DNA from: a virus
Strand: one strand, 5' to 3'
Virus record (IMG/VR): IMGVR_UViG_3300027896_000060
Coordinates: 1 to 50,520 of that record
DNA length: 50,520 bases
The translations under genes and the position numbers were made by a program. Under the pieces are notes generated by a model. It did no database searches, had not been told where the DNA came from, and was given only the letters and a program-made list of their open reading frames with translations. Every line of letters starts with the position of its first letter. Within the stretch, counting starts at the first letter, position 1. Shown here in pieces: positions 15,583 through 23,186 of this stretch.

Positions 15583-16286
15583 AGCTCGGGCTCACAGACG
15601 CGGCGGTGCGGCGAGTCGCGCAGGCGCTGCCTCTCAGCTTCGAGTCGGGCAGTGACGCGAACGGCGACCAGATGGATATGTGGATCGTCGCCCGCGACTC
15701 TGCTGGCGCGGGGCTGGGCTACGTGAACTACACGTACTGGCGAGGCGAGTACAGCATCAAGATGATCGAGGTCCTCCCAGAGTACCGGAGCAAGGGTGTC
15801 GCGGCGGCGCTGATTCAGGAACTTCTCCGCAAGGAGGAAATCGACTACTCTCAACTGGACTGGGGCATGCTGACCGACGAGGGCGCTGCCTTGAAAGAGC
15901 ATCTTGACAAGACGCGAGGGGCGGCGGCGCGGAGGGTGTCTCGGCGTCTTCGGGCAGGTCTTTTGCGTGTGTTTCGCGGAGTTGGCGCGCGAGGCGCGCA
16001 GGATTTGCGATCTTCCGAAGACGGTGTGTACGGACCGGGGATCTACTTCTACGATCACCCCTATGACGCCATGTCTTACGCTTCCCCCGGCGGGGGCATT
16101 CTGTACGGAACCGTTTCCGCTGAGAAGGCCGAGGTTCATCCTGCGGGTCGTAGCACGGTGATCGTTGTCCCGAATCCTGAGGATGTGATCGTCGAGGGGG
16201 TGGTTCCCGCCGAGAACACGTTGGACACGAAGGACATTGACGAGTACCTGGGAGAGGACTTCTACCGTCCGGGATTGGCGTGGTAG
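15579..16286 (+). CDS. GNAT acetyltransferase-like and ADP-ribosyltransferase-like fusion
   Basis: Residues 1-105 resemble a GNAT N-acetyltransferase: a beta-strand pair, then VLPEYRSKGVAAALIQELL (about 65-84), the acetyl-CoA pyrophosphate-binding motif A. After a basic linker (111-130), residues 130-235 have ADP-ribosyltransferase-like landmarks: Arg133 in VFRGVG, GPGIYF at 152-157 with DAMSYA behind it, and a candidate catalytic Glu206 in IVEGVV. ARTs of this shape transfer ADP-ribose from NAD to proteins or nucleic acids. The gene overlaps the previous one (ATGA) and lies inside the virion cluster, so the protein could be packaged and injected. Both assignments are from motifs only. Confidence 0.55.
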   Translation: MKLGLTDAAVRRVAQALPLSFESGSDANGDQMDMWIVARDSAGAGLGYVNYTYWRGEYSIKMIEVLPEYRSKGVAAALIQELLRKEEIDYSQLDWGMLTDEGAALKEHLDKTRGAAARRVSRRLRAGLLRVFRGVGARGAQDLRSSEDGVYGPGIYFYDHPYDAMSYASPGGGILYGTVSAEKAEVHPAGRSTVIVVPNPEDVIVEGVVPAENTLDTKDIDEYLGEDFYRPGLAW

Positions 16287-16308
16287 ATCTTTGTAATGGA
16301 AACGGTCG

Positions 16309-17499
16309 TCAACAGCATCCTGACGAATCAGGCGGCTTGCAGGTAGCTGAATGAACGAGTTCATCCACTCCCACGATAGGCAGGTTGACAGGCTGCCCGC
16401 CCAAGTCAGGCATGCCGACTTGAGCACGGTACTTTGCCGCGATGTTTCGCGCAGCGTTCAAGTCCGCGTGCAAGGTGAACCCGCACGCACGACACCTGAA
16501 AACTGCGCGGGAACGGCGGTTGTTCTTCGCTGTGTGTCCACAGCGAGAGCACTGTTGCGAGGTGTGTCTGGGATCAATCCCGACCACCATACAACCCCGT
16601 TCCTCGGCTTTGTACTCTATGAATCTTCGGATCTGTGCGAACGACCAACTGTGCAGGTTTCTTTTTTCTTTTGTTTTTTTCCTCCTCTTTACGCTCTTTT
16701 GAATGCCGGTCAGGTTTTCCAGGACAATGGTTCCACCGGCAGGAACCGCCTGAACGATCTTCTTCGAAAGAACGTGATCGCAATCTCGGCGGAACCGCGC
16801 CTGGGTCTTGCAGATCTTTTTGAGGTGCCTCTTGGCGCTCTTGGTCCCTCGGGACTGAAGCGCTCTCTTCAGCTTGAAGATCCGGTTCTCCCTGTCCTTC
16901 CAGGACTTCTTCCCCAGGAACAGGTTGTTCGAAGTGACGGCGGGCTGTGCAAGACCCAAGTCCGCGCCAACGACGTCACTTTTGTGAGAAATTTGAGGAG
17001 CGGTCGTCGATACCGTAACATGCAATGTCCAGGAACCCCGCAGGGGAATCAACTCTGCTGTGTGTATCTGGTATTGAATGAATTTTTCCGCGTGAGGGCT
17101 TATTCGAAATCTGATTGTTTGTCTACCTTCAACCGAGGATATGCGGACTACCCTGGCCTCCCAGTCTATTTTGTAGGTGTTTGCTGTGTATCTAGGGGGG
17201 CAGAAGGCCGACTGTGGCAGGGAGGTGCGCGCTCCCTTCTTCTTCAATGTCAGCCCTTTTTGTATGGCTTCTGTGGCGCGCATTCGTGCCTGGATGTGGA
17301 GATCGCTGGGAAGATTTGGATATTTTTCGCGAAGCGGGTAGTAGAACTCGTGGTGCAGGTGTACTCCGTTTTTATCCGAATGTTCCCACCCCCCCTTACA
17401 GATGATATTAAAAACTTCGGTAAACAATCTGTCTGTTTCCTGGAGGAGCGAGACCTGTCTTTCCGTGGGCTCAAGCATGAGGGTGATGTTGCGTCTCAT
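16309..17499 (-). CDS. tnpB: TnpB RNA-guided endonuclease
   Basis: This 396-residue protein has a complete RuvC-like triad: Asp180 in GADLGLAQP, Glu261 in IVLENLTG and Asp346 in HADLNAARN. The zinc finger is intact (Cys317-x2-Cys320, Cys336-x2-Cys339), and SFAQIRRFIEYKAEERG matches the conserved helix before it. TnpB nucleases use a guide RNA transcribed across the 3' end of the gene (reRNA) to cut DNA beside a short TAM. The C-terminus (CKPPDSSGCC) is typical of the family and overlaps the predicted reRNA hairpin. It is the only convincing minus-strand gene here. A large plus-strand frame covers the same DNA but has no family features. Confidence 0.93.
   Translation of the reverse strand: MRRNITLMLEPTERQVSLLQETDRLFTEVFNIICKGGWEHSDKNGVHLHHEFYYPLREKYPNLPSDLHIQARMRATEAIQKGLTLKKKGARTSLPQSAFCPPRYTANTYKIDWEARVVRISSVEGRQTIRFRISPHAEKFIQYQIHTAELIPLRGSWTLHVTVSTTAPQISHKSDVVGADLGLAQPAVTSNNLFLGKKSWKDRENRIFKLKRALQSRGTKSAKRHLKKICKTQARFRRDCDHVLSKKIVQAVPAGGTIVLENLTGIQKSVKRRKKTKEKRNLHSWSFAQIRRFIEYKAEERGCMVVGIDPRHTSQQCSRCGHTAKNNRRSRAVFRCRACGFTLHADLNAARNIAAKYRAQVGMPDLGGQPVNLPIVGVDELVHSATCKPPDSSGCC
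16319..16332 (-). ncRNA. Terminal hairpin of the putative reRNA of TnpB
   Basis: CCTGA and TCAGG form a perfect 5-bp stem with a 4-base loop just inside the tnpB 3' end. In related elements the guide scaffold ends with such a hairpin and the guide is the sequence directly beyond the element end. On this reading the guide would be minus-strand sequence below about 16305, reaching into the end of the GNAT/ART gene. The RNA is inferred. Confidence 0.4.
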
Positions 17500-17596
17500 A
17501 TGAAAATTCTTTCATATAACTTGGAAGATATCAACAAAAAAGAGGAGGACGGCGCGATTTTTTCTCATTCAGGCAGCGTTAGCGCCGTGTGTTGAA

Positions 17597-18757
17597 ATGG
17601 TTGAGAATACTTTTACCGGCCCGCGTTCGTACCAAGCTACGGAGCCTTTTGATCCTAACGATCCTCCACGCTTTGGGCAGTTGATCGAGACCGCGAAGGA
17701 CGCTTTTGCATCTGAACTTCGGCGCTTCTTTTATCTCCGATCTTCGGATATGCGAGCAAAGGCGGGAGAACTCATCAATATCCAGAAATTTGCCCACATG
17801 GGCGTGGGCTCCGTGGAGAAGTCCATGGAGTCAGTGATGAACCTGATCCAGAGCTACGGAGACACGCCGGATCGCTTCCCCATGGTCGCCATCACTTCCG
17901 CATCGCTGCGGGAGAAGCGGCTAGGCTTGGGGCACAACCTGTCGGTCATGGGTCAGGCACCTCCGAGCGTCAAGGCCGCGAACGCGGGCCCCTTCGACCT
18001 CCAGGACGGCTGGACTATCCAGGTCAAGACGACTCCCTTGGGGACGGCGCAGCCGGAGGCCATCTCGACCATCCTGTTCGCTCCCGTCATCTTCAGCGAC
18101 ATTCACAACGCGACCACGGATGACGTGGCTGCTGCTTGGAACATGCAAGCCCTCTACACCCGCGCCCTGGTGACCTCGGACGGGCTCCTGCGGGTCGTGG
18201 CAGGCGGTCCCTGCGCCCAGGGCGTACCCAACAGCCTGGAGGTCATCGGCGGCACTCCCGCGTGCCTGGAGGCCCTGGGGCTCGTGGTGGGCCAGAAGGC
18301 GACCTACATCGACCTGAGCACCCCGCCGCAGAAGCGGATGTGGATCGCCGGGGAGACCGTCATCAACATCGACGTGGTGGCGGACGATCTGAACGTGCGT
18401 ACCGAGCTTGCCGACCTCGTGTACGCCTTCTTCACGTTCTACATGGAGCGGCACTATTTCCAGTTCCTCGGTCGGTCCTACTTCGAGGAGGGTCTCAGCC
18501 CCGAGGAATGGTTCCAGATCATCATGAAAGGCGAGTTCTCCTGGGCGGGGGAGTACGTCACAGACCGGGCGGGCGGCGAGCAGAAGCAGAAGATCTACTC
18601 CATTCGAGGTTCGGTTCCGGTCATCTCCGTGGACTTCATCAACCGCCCTGTGGACAGGGGTGACGCGACTTGGCTTCAGTCCCCGGACGTGAAGTATAAC
18701 GAGGCCCTACCCTCCGGGGATTACTTCGGAGTGAACTACTTGACCCTCGGTCGCTGA
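17597..18757 (+). CDS. Probable connector/tail-completion virion protein with flagellin-IN-like module
   Basis: This 386-residue protein lies between the TnpB insertion and the sheath operon. Residues 1-110 are helical. Residues about 128-235 form a beta module (GPFDLQDGWTIQV, then ATTDDVAAAWN, then GLLRVVAGG, then CLEALGL) resembling repeats in the sheath and in the gene at 40300. The C-terminal 150 residues contain FTFYMERHYFQFLG. The position suggests a tail terminator or neck component. The start is uncertain: there is no good ribosome-binding site before ATG 17597, while a strong GAGGAGG lies about 50 bases upstream, as if the insertion had altered the original leader. Confidence 0.6.
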   Translation: MVENTFTGPRSYQATEPFDPNDPPRFGQLIETAKDAFASELRRFFYLRSSDMRAKAGELINIQKFAHMGVGSVEKSMESVMNLIQSYGDTPDRFPMVAITSASLREKRLGLGHNLSVMGQAPPSVKAANAGPFDLQDGWTIQVKTTPLGTAQPEAISTILFAPVIFSDIHNATTDDVAAAWNMQALYTRALVTSDGLLRVVAGGPCAQGVPNSLEVIGGTPACLEALGLVVGQKATYIDLSTPPQKRMWIAGETVINIDVVADDLNVRTELADLVYAFFTFYMERHYFQFLGRSYFEEGLSPEEWFQIIMKGEFSWAGEYVTDRAGGEQKQKIYSIRGSVPVISVDFINRPVDRGDATWLQSPDVKYNEALPSGDYFGVNYLTLGR

Positions 18758-18770
18758 TCTCGTCTTCCTG

Positions 18771-18807
18771 CTTTAAGAACCCGACGCGAACCTCGGTATA
18801 ATCGTCT
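18771..18807 (+). promoter_or_regulatory. Late promoter candidate upstream of the tail sheath
   Basis: The 70-base gap holds CTTTAAGAACCCGAC followed after 11 bases by TATAAT (18797-18802) and CGTCT, the same arrangement as at 4516-4556. It precedes the longest co-directional run in the window, the tail and baseplate genes. Confidence 0.55.
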
Positions 18808-18827
18808 GGAGCAGAGGAGGTCTGTCC

Positions 18828-21800
18828 ATGACCATCAACATTTCGCGGTACGTCGATCCCGGCGTTTACATCCAGGAAGTGATTGCCCCCGGCGCAGTTT
18901 CCGTCTCTTCGGAGCGGATTGCCGCCTATGTGGCAATCGCCCCCCGTACCCGCAGGTCGCGGAACGAGGGCGTGGTCAGGGGCAAGATCTACAACGAGAC
19001 CCTGACGGTTGCTCCTTCCAGCCCGCACACCGCGACCCTGGTGAACACGGCGGACAGGAACCGCAACAACGCGACCCTCTACATGAACGACAACGCGCTG
19101 GGGATCGGGGATTGGTCGATCCTCTCGGCGGCCCTGGTGGGCTCGGCGGTTCTGATTCTGCCCGTCGTCATCGTCGGTGGAGGAAACGACAAGTTCACCG
19201 TCTCCCTGGACGGGCGGGCCCCTCTCACGATCACGTTCCCTGCCGGGGCAACCCCGCTCGGTCCCGCTTCGCTCGCGGGCTCGATTGCGAACCAGATCAA
19301 CGCGGCCCTCGCGGCGTCTCCGAACTACGGAGCGAGCTATGCGGCGACTGCTTCGACCTCCACGACCACCCTCGCGGACGACACCCTGACCCTGACCTCG
19401 GTGGACACGACCTCGGCGTCCGACGTCAAGGTGCTGCGTTCCCTGGGCGGCGACGGCGCTGCCGCCATCTCCGGCGGGTTCTGGTCTCCGTCCCCGACGG
19501 CGGGTGTGCAGGCGCAGACGCGGATCCAGATCCGCGACGAGGCCTTCTCCTCGGCCGCGACCTACAAGCTGGACTACCTCTCGGTGGACCTCACCCTCGA
19601 CGTGCTGGCGAACGCCTCCACCTCGACACCGCTCTCCAAGATCGTCAACGTGGGCGCGTACCCCGGGGGCACGACCTACACGAAGGACGCGGACTACCGG
19701 AAGTCCGTCGCTCCGCCCAACGAGATCGAGTGGGGTCCCGGCTTCGGCACCTGGGCGAATGCCTCGATCACGGGCATCCTCGGCAGCGGTGTCGCCCTTC
19801 CGGCTGTCAAGACGGGCGGAGTTGGTCCGTACTTCCTGACCCCGGGCGCGACGTTCAACCTCGACGTCGATGGCGGCGGTCCTGCGGCGGTTACGTTCCT
19901 TGCGACGGCGGCCGTATCCGTTGGCGTGGCCCCGCCGTTCCCCATCGGCCCCCTCGCTCCCGGACTGAGCATGGACATCGTGATCGATGGTGGTCTCCCG
20001 CAGACCGTGACCACGCTGGGCGCTGAGACATCGGCCTACGACGTCGCCAACCTGATCAACGGCTCCGTGTTCGGCGGCTCTGCCATCGTGATCGGTGCCG
20101 GTGTCAGCGTGGACATCCGTTCCGACAAGAGAGGTCTCGGCTCCAAGGTCCAGATCATCGCGGGCCCTCCGGGGTTCGATCTCGCGGCGCTCATCGGGCA
20201 GACGCCGGGCATCTACTCGGGCGGCGGCAACGTGCAGGACATCACGGCGGTCTCGAACATCGAGGTGCGGAACATCATCAACATCGCTTGGCCGGGTTCG
20301 ACAGTGGCCAATCTGGCGGGCGACTTCACGGTGACCTCTCCGACCACGGGCATCCTCTCCACCCTCGCCTTCACGGCCCCCTCTCCTGCGGGAACGCTCG
20401 CGGCGCTCGGAATTCTCGCGCCTCTCAGCGTCACAGGTTCGGCGGCGACGGGCTTCGCCATCGGACCCGCGAACGACGTTCTCCGAGTGAACATCAACGG
20501 CAGGGGCTTCGTCAACATCCCGCTCACGAATGGTCCGGCGGTTTCCGCCGCGACCGTCGCGGCGGACATCAACGCCTATCTGAACACCTCTCCGCTCTAC
20601 GGACCGGCCTACGCCTTCACGGCTTCGGCCCCCAGCGGCGCGGTCATCCTCCAGCCCCTCAACTCTTTCGACAACTACCCGGTCGAGGTGGGCACTGCGA
20701 CGAGGATCGAGTTCCTCAACGTGGCGGCGAGCGCCTTCGCAACGATCTTCGGGACAATCACGCTTCCGTACACCGTGTACGGCGTGGGGACGCGGCCTTC
20801 GTTCGGTGTCACGTACTTCGTCACCTACGATTACACGCGGCCCGCGACGGACTACGAAACCGCGTGGCGCGTGTTCGATCCCGACGCGCTCTACGAGTAC
20901 ACGACGCAACTCACCCTGGAGAACTACACCACGAACAAGCTCTGCATCGCGGGTGAGATCGCCTTCGAGAATCAGGCGAACAGCATCTGGCTCGTGCAGA
21001 TCAACGACTCCACGACTCCCGGCACTCCGACCCAGACGCAGATCAAGCACGCCATCGACGTCTGCAAGGAGAAGGCGGGCATCACCGAGGTCGTGGTCAT
21101 CGACACCGCGCTCGACACGGCGGTCTACACGATGCAGCACGTCTCGGACCAGTCCTCGCTCCTGGAGAAGCACTACAGGCGTGGCTGGTTCGGCATGGCG
21201 CGGGGCACGGATGTGGGCGATCCCGACACGCCGGACACCTTCGTCTACCGCTCGGCGCGCACCCTCCAGCCGGGCACCACGTCCCCCGGTCGTGGCCGCC
21301 TGCTGCTGGTCGCCCCCGGCGATGTGGCCCGCACCCTGACGCTGGACACGGGACAGGAAGTCACCGTGAACCTCGACGGCTCGTACCTCGCGGGTGCCGT
21401 CGCGGCCATGTTCACGGCCCTCCCGAGCCCGTCCTCGACGCTCATGGGCAAGTTCGTCACGGGCTTCAACACCGAGGGCTTCGGGACCTACTTGCGCGGT
21501 GAGCGGTACACGCTGGCGGACAAGGGCGTCACGGTGGTCACGCTCGATGCTGGCCGCCTCGTCCTCATCGACCCCCTCACCACCGAGGCCGGTGGCGCGA
21601 AGGTCGTCCAGTTCGAAGAGCCCTCGGCTTCGGCTCAGAAGGACGCGGTCACCCTCACCATCGACACCCTGCTCTCGGGCAACGTGGTGGGCGTGGTGCC
21701 GGACGACCTCTCGGACTTCATCACGGACGTGAAGAAGTGGATCATGCTGGGCATCCTGGCCCACATCAACGCGGGGACCATCGGACCGTACCGCAACTCG

Positions 21801-21968
21801 GCGGGCTTCCCGAGAGACATCGACGCGACGTCGGACATCCAGGTGTACCAGAGCAGTACGGACCCCCGGACGTTCTACTTCAAGTACTGGTTCAACTTGA
21901 AGTACCCGGCGAAGAGGTTCTTCGGAGAGTACTCGGTTGACAACCCCTTCTTCGCGCCGACGGCGTAG
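18828..21968 (+). CDS. Tail sheath protein, extra-long with repeated inserts
   Basis: The N-terminus VDPGVYIQEV is the hallmark of contractile tail sheaths, and the C-terminal region (INAGTIGPYRNSAGFPRDI, then FFGEYSVDNPF) matches the sheath core that interlocks with neighbours and the tube. At 1046 residues it is much longer than the T4 sheath. The extra length is mainly beta modules at about 118-213, 330-375, 378-455 and 543-613, each with a strand near DxVxVDG, a helix near AxxINA and terminal strands. The modules probably decorate the outside of the sheath. A strong ribosome-binding site (GAGGAGG) and a promoter candidate precede it. Confidence 0.88.
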   Translation: MTINISRYVDPGVYIQEVIAPGAVSVSSERIAAYVAIAPRTRRSRNEGVVRGKIYNETLTVAPSSPHTATLVNTADRNRNNATLYMNDNALGIGDWSILSAALVGSAVLILPVVIVGGGNDKFTVSLDGRAPLTITFPAGATPLGPASLAGSIANQINAALAASPNYGASYAATASTSTTTLADDTLTLTSVDTTSASDVKVLRSLGGDGAAAISGGFWSPSPTAGVQAQTRIQIRDEAFSSAATYKLDYLSVDLTLDVLANASTSTPLSKIVNVGAYPGGTTYTKDADYRKSVAPPNEIEWGPGFGTWANASITGILGSGVALPAVKTGGVGPYFLTPGATFNLDVDGGGPAAVTFLATAAVSVGVAPPFPIGPLAPGLSMDIVIDGGLPQTVTTLGAETSAYDVANLINGSVFGGSAIVIGAGVSVDIRSDKRGLGSKVQIIAGPPGFDLAALIGQTPGIYSGGGNVQDITAVSNIEVRNIINIAWPGSTVANLAGDFTVTSPTTGILSTLAFTAPSPAGTLAALGILAPLSVTGSAATGFAIGPANDVLRVNINGRGFVNIPLTNGPAVSAATVAADINAYLNTSPLYGPAYAFTASAPSGAVILQPLNSFDNYPVEVGTATRIEFLNVAASAFATIFGTITLPYTVYGVGTRPSFGVTYFVTYDYTRPATDYETAWRVFDPDALYEYTTQLTLENYTTNKLCIAGEIAFENQANSIWLVQINDSTTPGTPTQTQIKHAIDVCKEKAGITEVVVIDTALDTAVYTMQHVSDQSSLLEKHYRRGWFGMARGTDVGDPDTPDTFVYRSARTLQPGTTSPGRGRLLLVAPGDVARTLTLDTGQEVTVNLDGSYLAGAVAAMFTALPSPSSTLMGKFVTGFNTEGFGTYLRGERYTLADKGVTVVTLDAGRLVLIDPLTTEAGGAKVVQFEEPSASAQKDAVTLTIDTLLSGNVVGVVPDDLSDFITDVKKWIMLGILAHINAGTIGPYRNSAGFPRDIDATSDIQVYQSSTDPRTFYFKYWFNLKYPAKRFFGEYSVDNPFFAPTA

Positions 21969-21992
21969 AGATCTGAAGGGAGGAGATGAAAA

Positions 21993-22454
21993 ATGCCGGT
22001 TCCGAACACCAATATCCGCACCAGTCATGCGGTGTCGATCATGATTGGCACCCACGCGGTTGGGCAGATCCAGACCTGGGCTCCGAACCAGTCACGCACC
22101 ATCACACCCGCTTACGAACTCAAGTCCGATACGAGCGGGAAGGTCACCGAGAACGTCCCCGGAAACGAGTCCGGCCTGACCATCCAGGTGGCCCGCTATG
22201 ATCTCTTCAAGTCGAAGATGGAAGAGGTCTGGGGTCGCATCGGGCCCAGTGGGTCTGGCGGATTTCTCAAGATGATTGGGGATCAGTTGAACTCCTTCCA
22301 GGTCTACGAGAAGTGGGCGTGGCCGGGGGGTTCCGAGACGCTGTCGTATGACGGGTGCTGGTTCTCGCAGCTTGGCCGCAACCTCTCTGCCCAGGGCGAC
22401 CGCATCGTGATGGTCAATGCCACGTTGAGCTACGTCAAGATCACGCCGATGTAG
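21993..22454 (+). CDS. Tail tube protein, first copy
   Basis: This 153-residue protein directly follows the sheath, the normal place for the inner tube subunit, with GGGAGGAG upstream. It is mostly beta and starts MPVPNTNIRTSHAVSIMIG. It is clearly paralogous to the next gene, sharing IRTSHAVSI, TIQVARYDL, SKMEEVWG and CWFSQLGRNLSAQGDRIVMV. It is the shorter of the two copies and the more likely main tube subunit, although which one dominates cannot be told from sequence. Confidence 0.75.
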   Translation: MPVPNTNIRTSHAVSIMIGTHAVGQIQTWAPNQSRTITPAYELKSDTSGKVTENVPGNESGLTIQVARYDLFKSKMEEVWGRIGPSGSGGFLKMIGDQLNSFQVYEKWAWPGGSETLSYDGCWFSQLGRNLSAQGDRIVMVNATLSYVKITPM

Positions 22455-22472
22455 TCGGCAGCAAGGGATCCG

Positions 22473-23126
22473 ATGCCGGTTCCCGCGACTCAAATCCGAA
22501 CCAGTCATGCCGTCTCCATCCGCGTGGGCGGGCAGACTATCGGTCAGATCCAGCAGTGGGGCTCTTCGCAGTCTCGCGCCGTGACTCCATTCTACGAGAT
22601 CAGCGCGACCACGACGGGAGAGATCTTCGAGCAGGTTCCCGGGGTCATGTCCAACTGCACCATCCAGGTGGGCCGTTACGATCTCTACACCTCCAAGATG
22701 GAGGAGGTCTGGGGGACGCCAAAGCCCTTCTGGATGCTGACGGATCAGTGGAATCCCATCGACGTCGAGGAGAAGTGGGTCAAGATCACGATGGGGGGCA
22801 GTAAGAACGATAGCTGGATCCCCGGGATAGCGGACATCCCTGTTCTCGGAAAGTACGCGAACGATAACATGAAGCAGGGTCTTACGCCCACCTGGGGCGC
22901 GGACTATGGTCGGCAAGCTGCGGGCTCCATCCTCGGCGGGCTGGGGCTGCCCAATGCAGACCCGCTTGAGGGCATTAAGGTCGGAGACGCGGCTAATGTC
23001 ACCGTGGAGAAGTTGTGGTACAGTGGCTGCTACTTCAGCCAGCTTGGCCGCCAGCTTTCCGCCGAGGGAAACAGAATCGTGATGGTCAACGCGACTTTGA
23101 ACTTCAAGAAGGTACGTCCCATGTAA
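22473..23126 (+). CDS. Tail tube protein paralogue with internal insertion
   Basis: This 217-residue protein matches the preceding tube protein at both ends (IRTSHAVSI, TIQVGRYDL, YTSKMEEVWG; CYFSQLGRQLSAEGNRIVMV). It carries roughly 65 extra residues in the middle, about 108-175, Gly-rich with WIPGIADIPVLGKYAND. A second tube-like protein with an insert could cap the tube, initiate it at the baseplate or terminate it. The two genes are 18 bases apart, consistent with tandem duplication followed by divergence. Confidence 0.72.
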   Translation: MPVPATQIRTSHAVSIRVGGQTIGQIQQWGSSQSRAVTPFYEISATTTGEIFEQVPGVMSNCTIQVGRYDLYTSKMEEVWGTPKPFWMLTDQWNPIDVEEKWVKITMGGSKNDSWIPGIADIPVLGKYANDNMKQGLTPTWGADYGRQAAGSILGGLGLPNADPLEGIKVGDAANVTVEKLWYSGCYFSQLGRQLSAEGNRIVMVNATLNFKKVRPM

Positions 23127-23131
23127 CCGTG

Positions 23132-23186
23132 TGTCGGTTTAACCCCGCGATGCGGGAGAAAGGAGCGAAAGCTCATGACACCGACA
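23132..23186 (+). promoter_or_regulatory. Structured 5' leader overlapping the tail chaperone start
   Basis: Three stems are visible: CCCGC-GAT-GCGGG at 23144-23156; GAGC-GAAA-GCTC (GNRA-type tetraloop) at 23163-23174, ending directly before the ATG and containing part of the Shine-Dalgarno; and an outer TGTCGG/CCGACA pairing (23132-23137 with 23181-23186) that encloses both hairpins and the start codon. Such a fold should regulate initiation. The first hairpin resembles the one at 9634-9647. Confidence 0.55.

Larger units (their letters stand above)
16305..17519 (-). mobile_element. Solitary tnpB element (IS200/IS605-IS607 type), no transposase
   Basis: A minus-strand tnpB stands alone between two plus-strand virion genes. 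There is no TnpA-type transposase beside it. The left end (element right end) has a CCTGA-CGAA-TCAGG hairpin, and the right end has an 8-bp inverted repeat ATATGAAA-ATTC-TTTCATAT at 17499-17518. The element is visibly richer in A/T runs than the surrounding phage DNA, which points to a separate origin. Exact borders are not determined. Confidence 0.65.

Noticed and set aside
16351-17595. Plus-strand frame of 414 codons over the TnpB gene
   Set aside because: It has no family motifs or binding site, whereas the minus strand has the full RuvC triad and zinc finger of TnpB.
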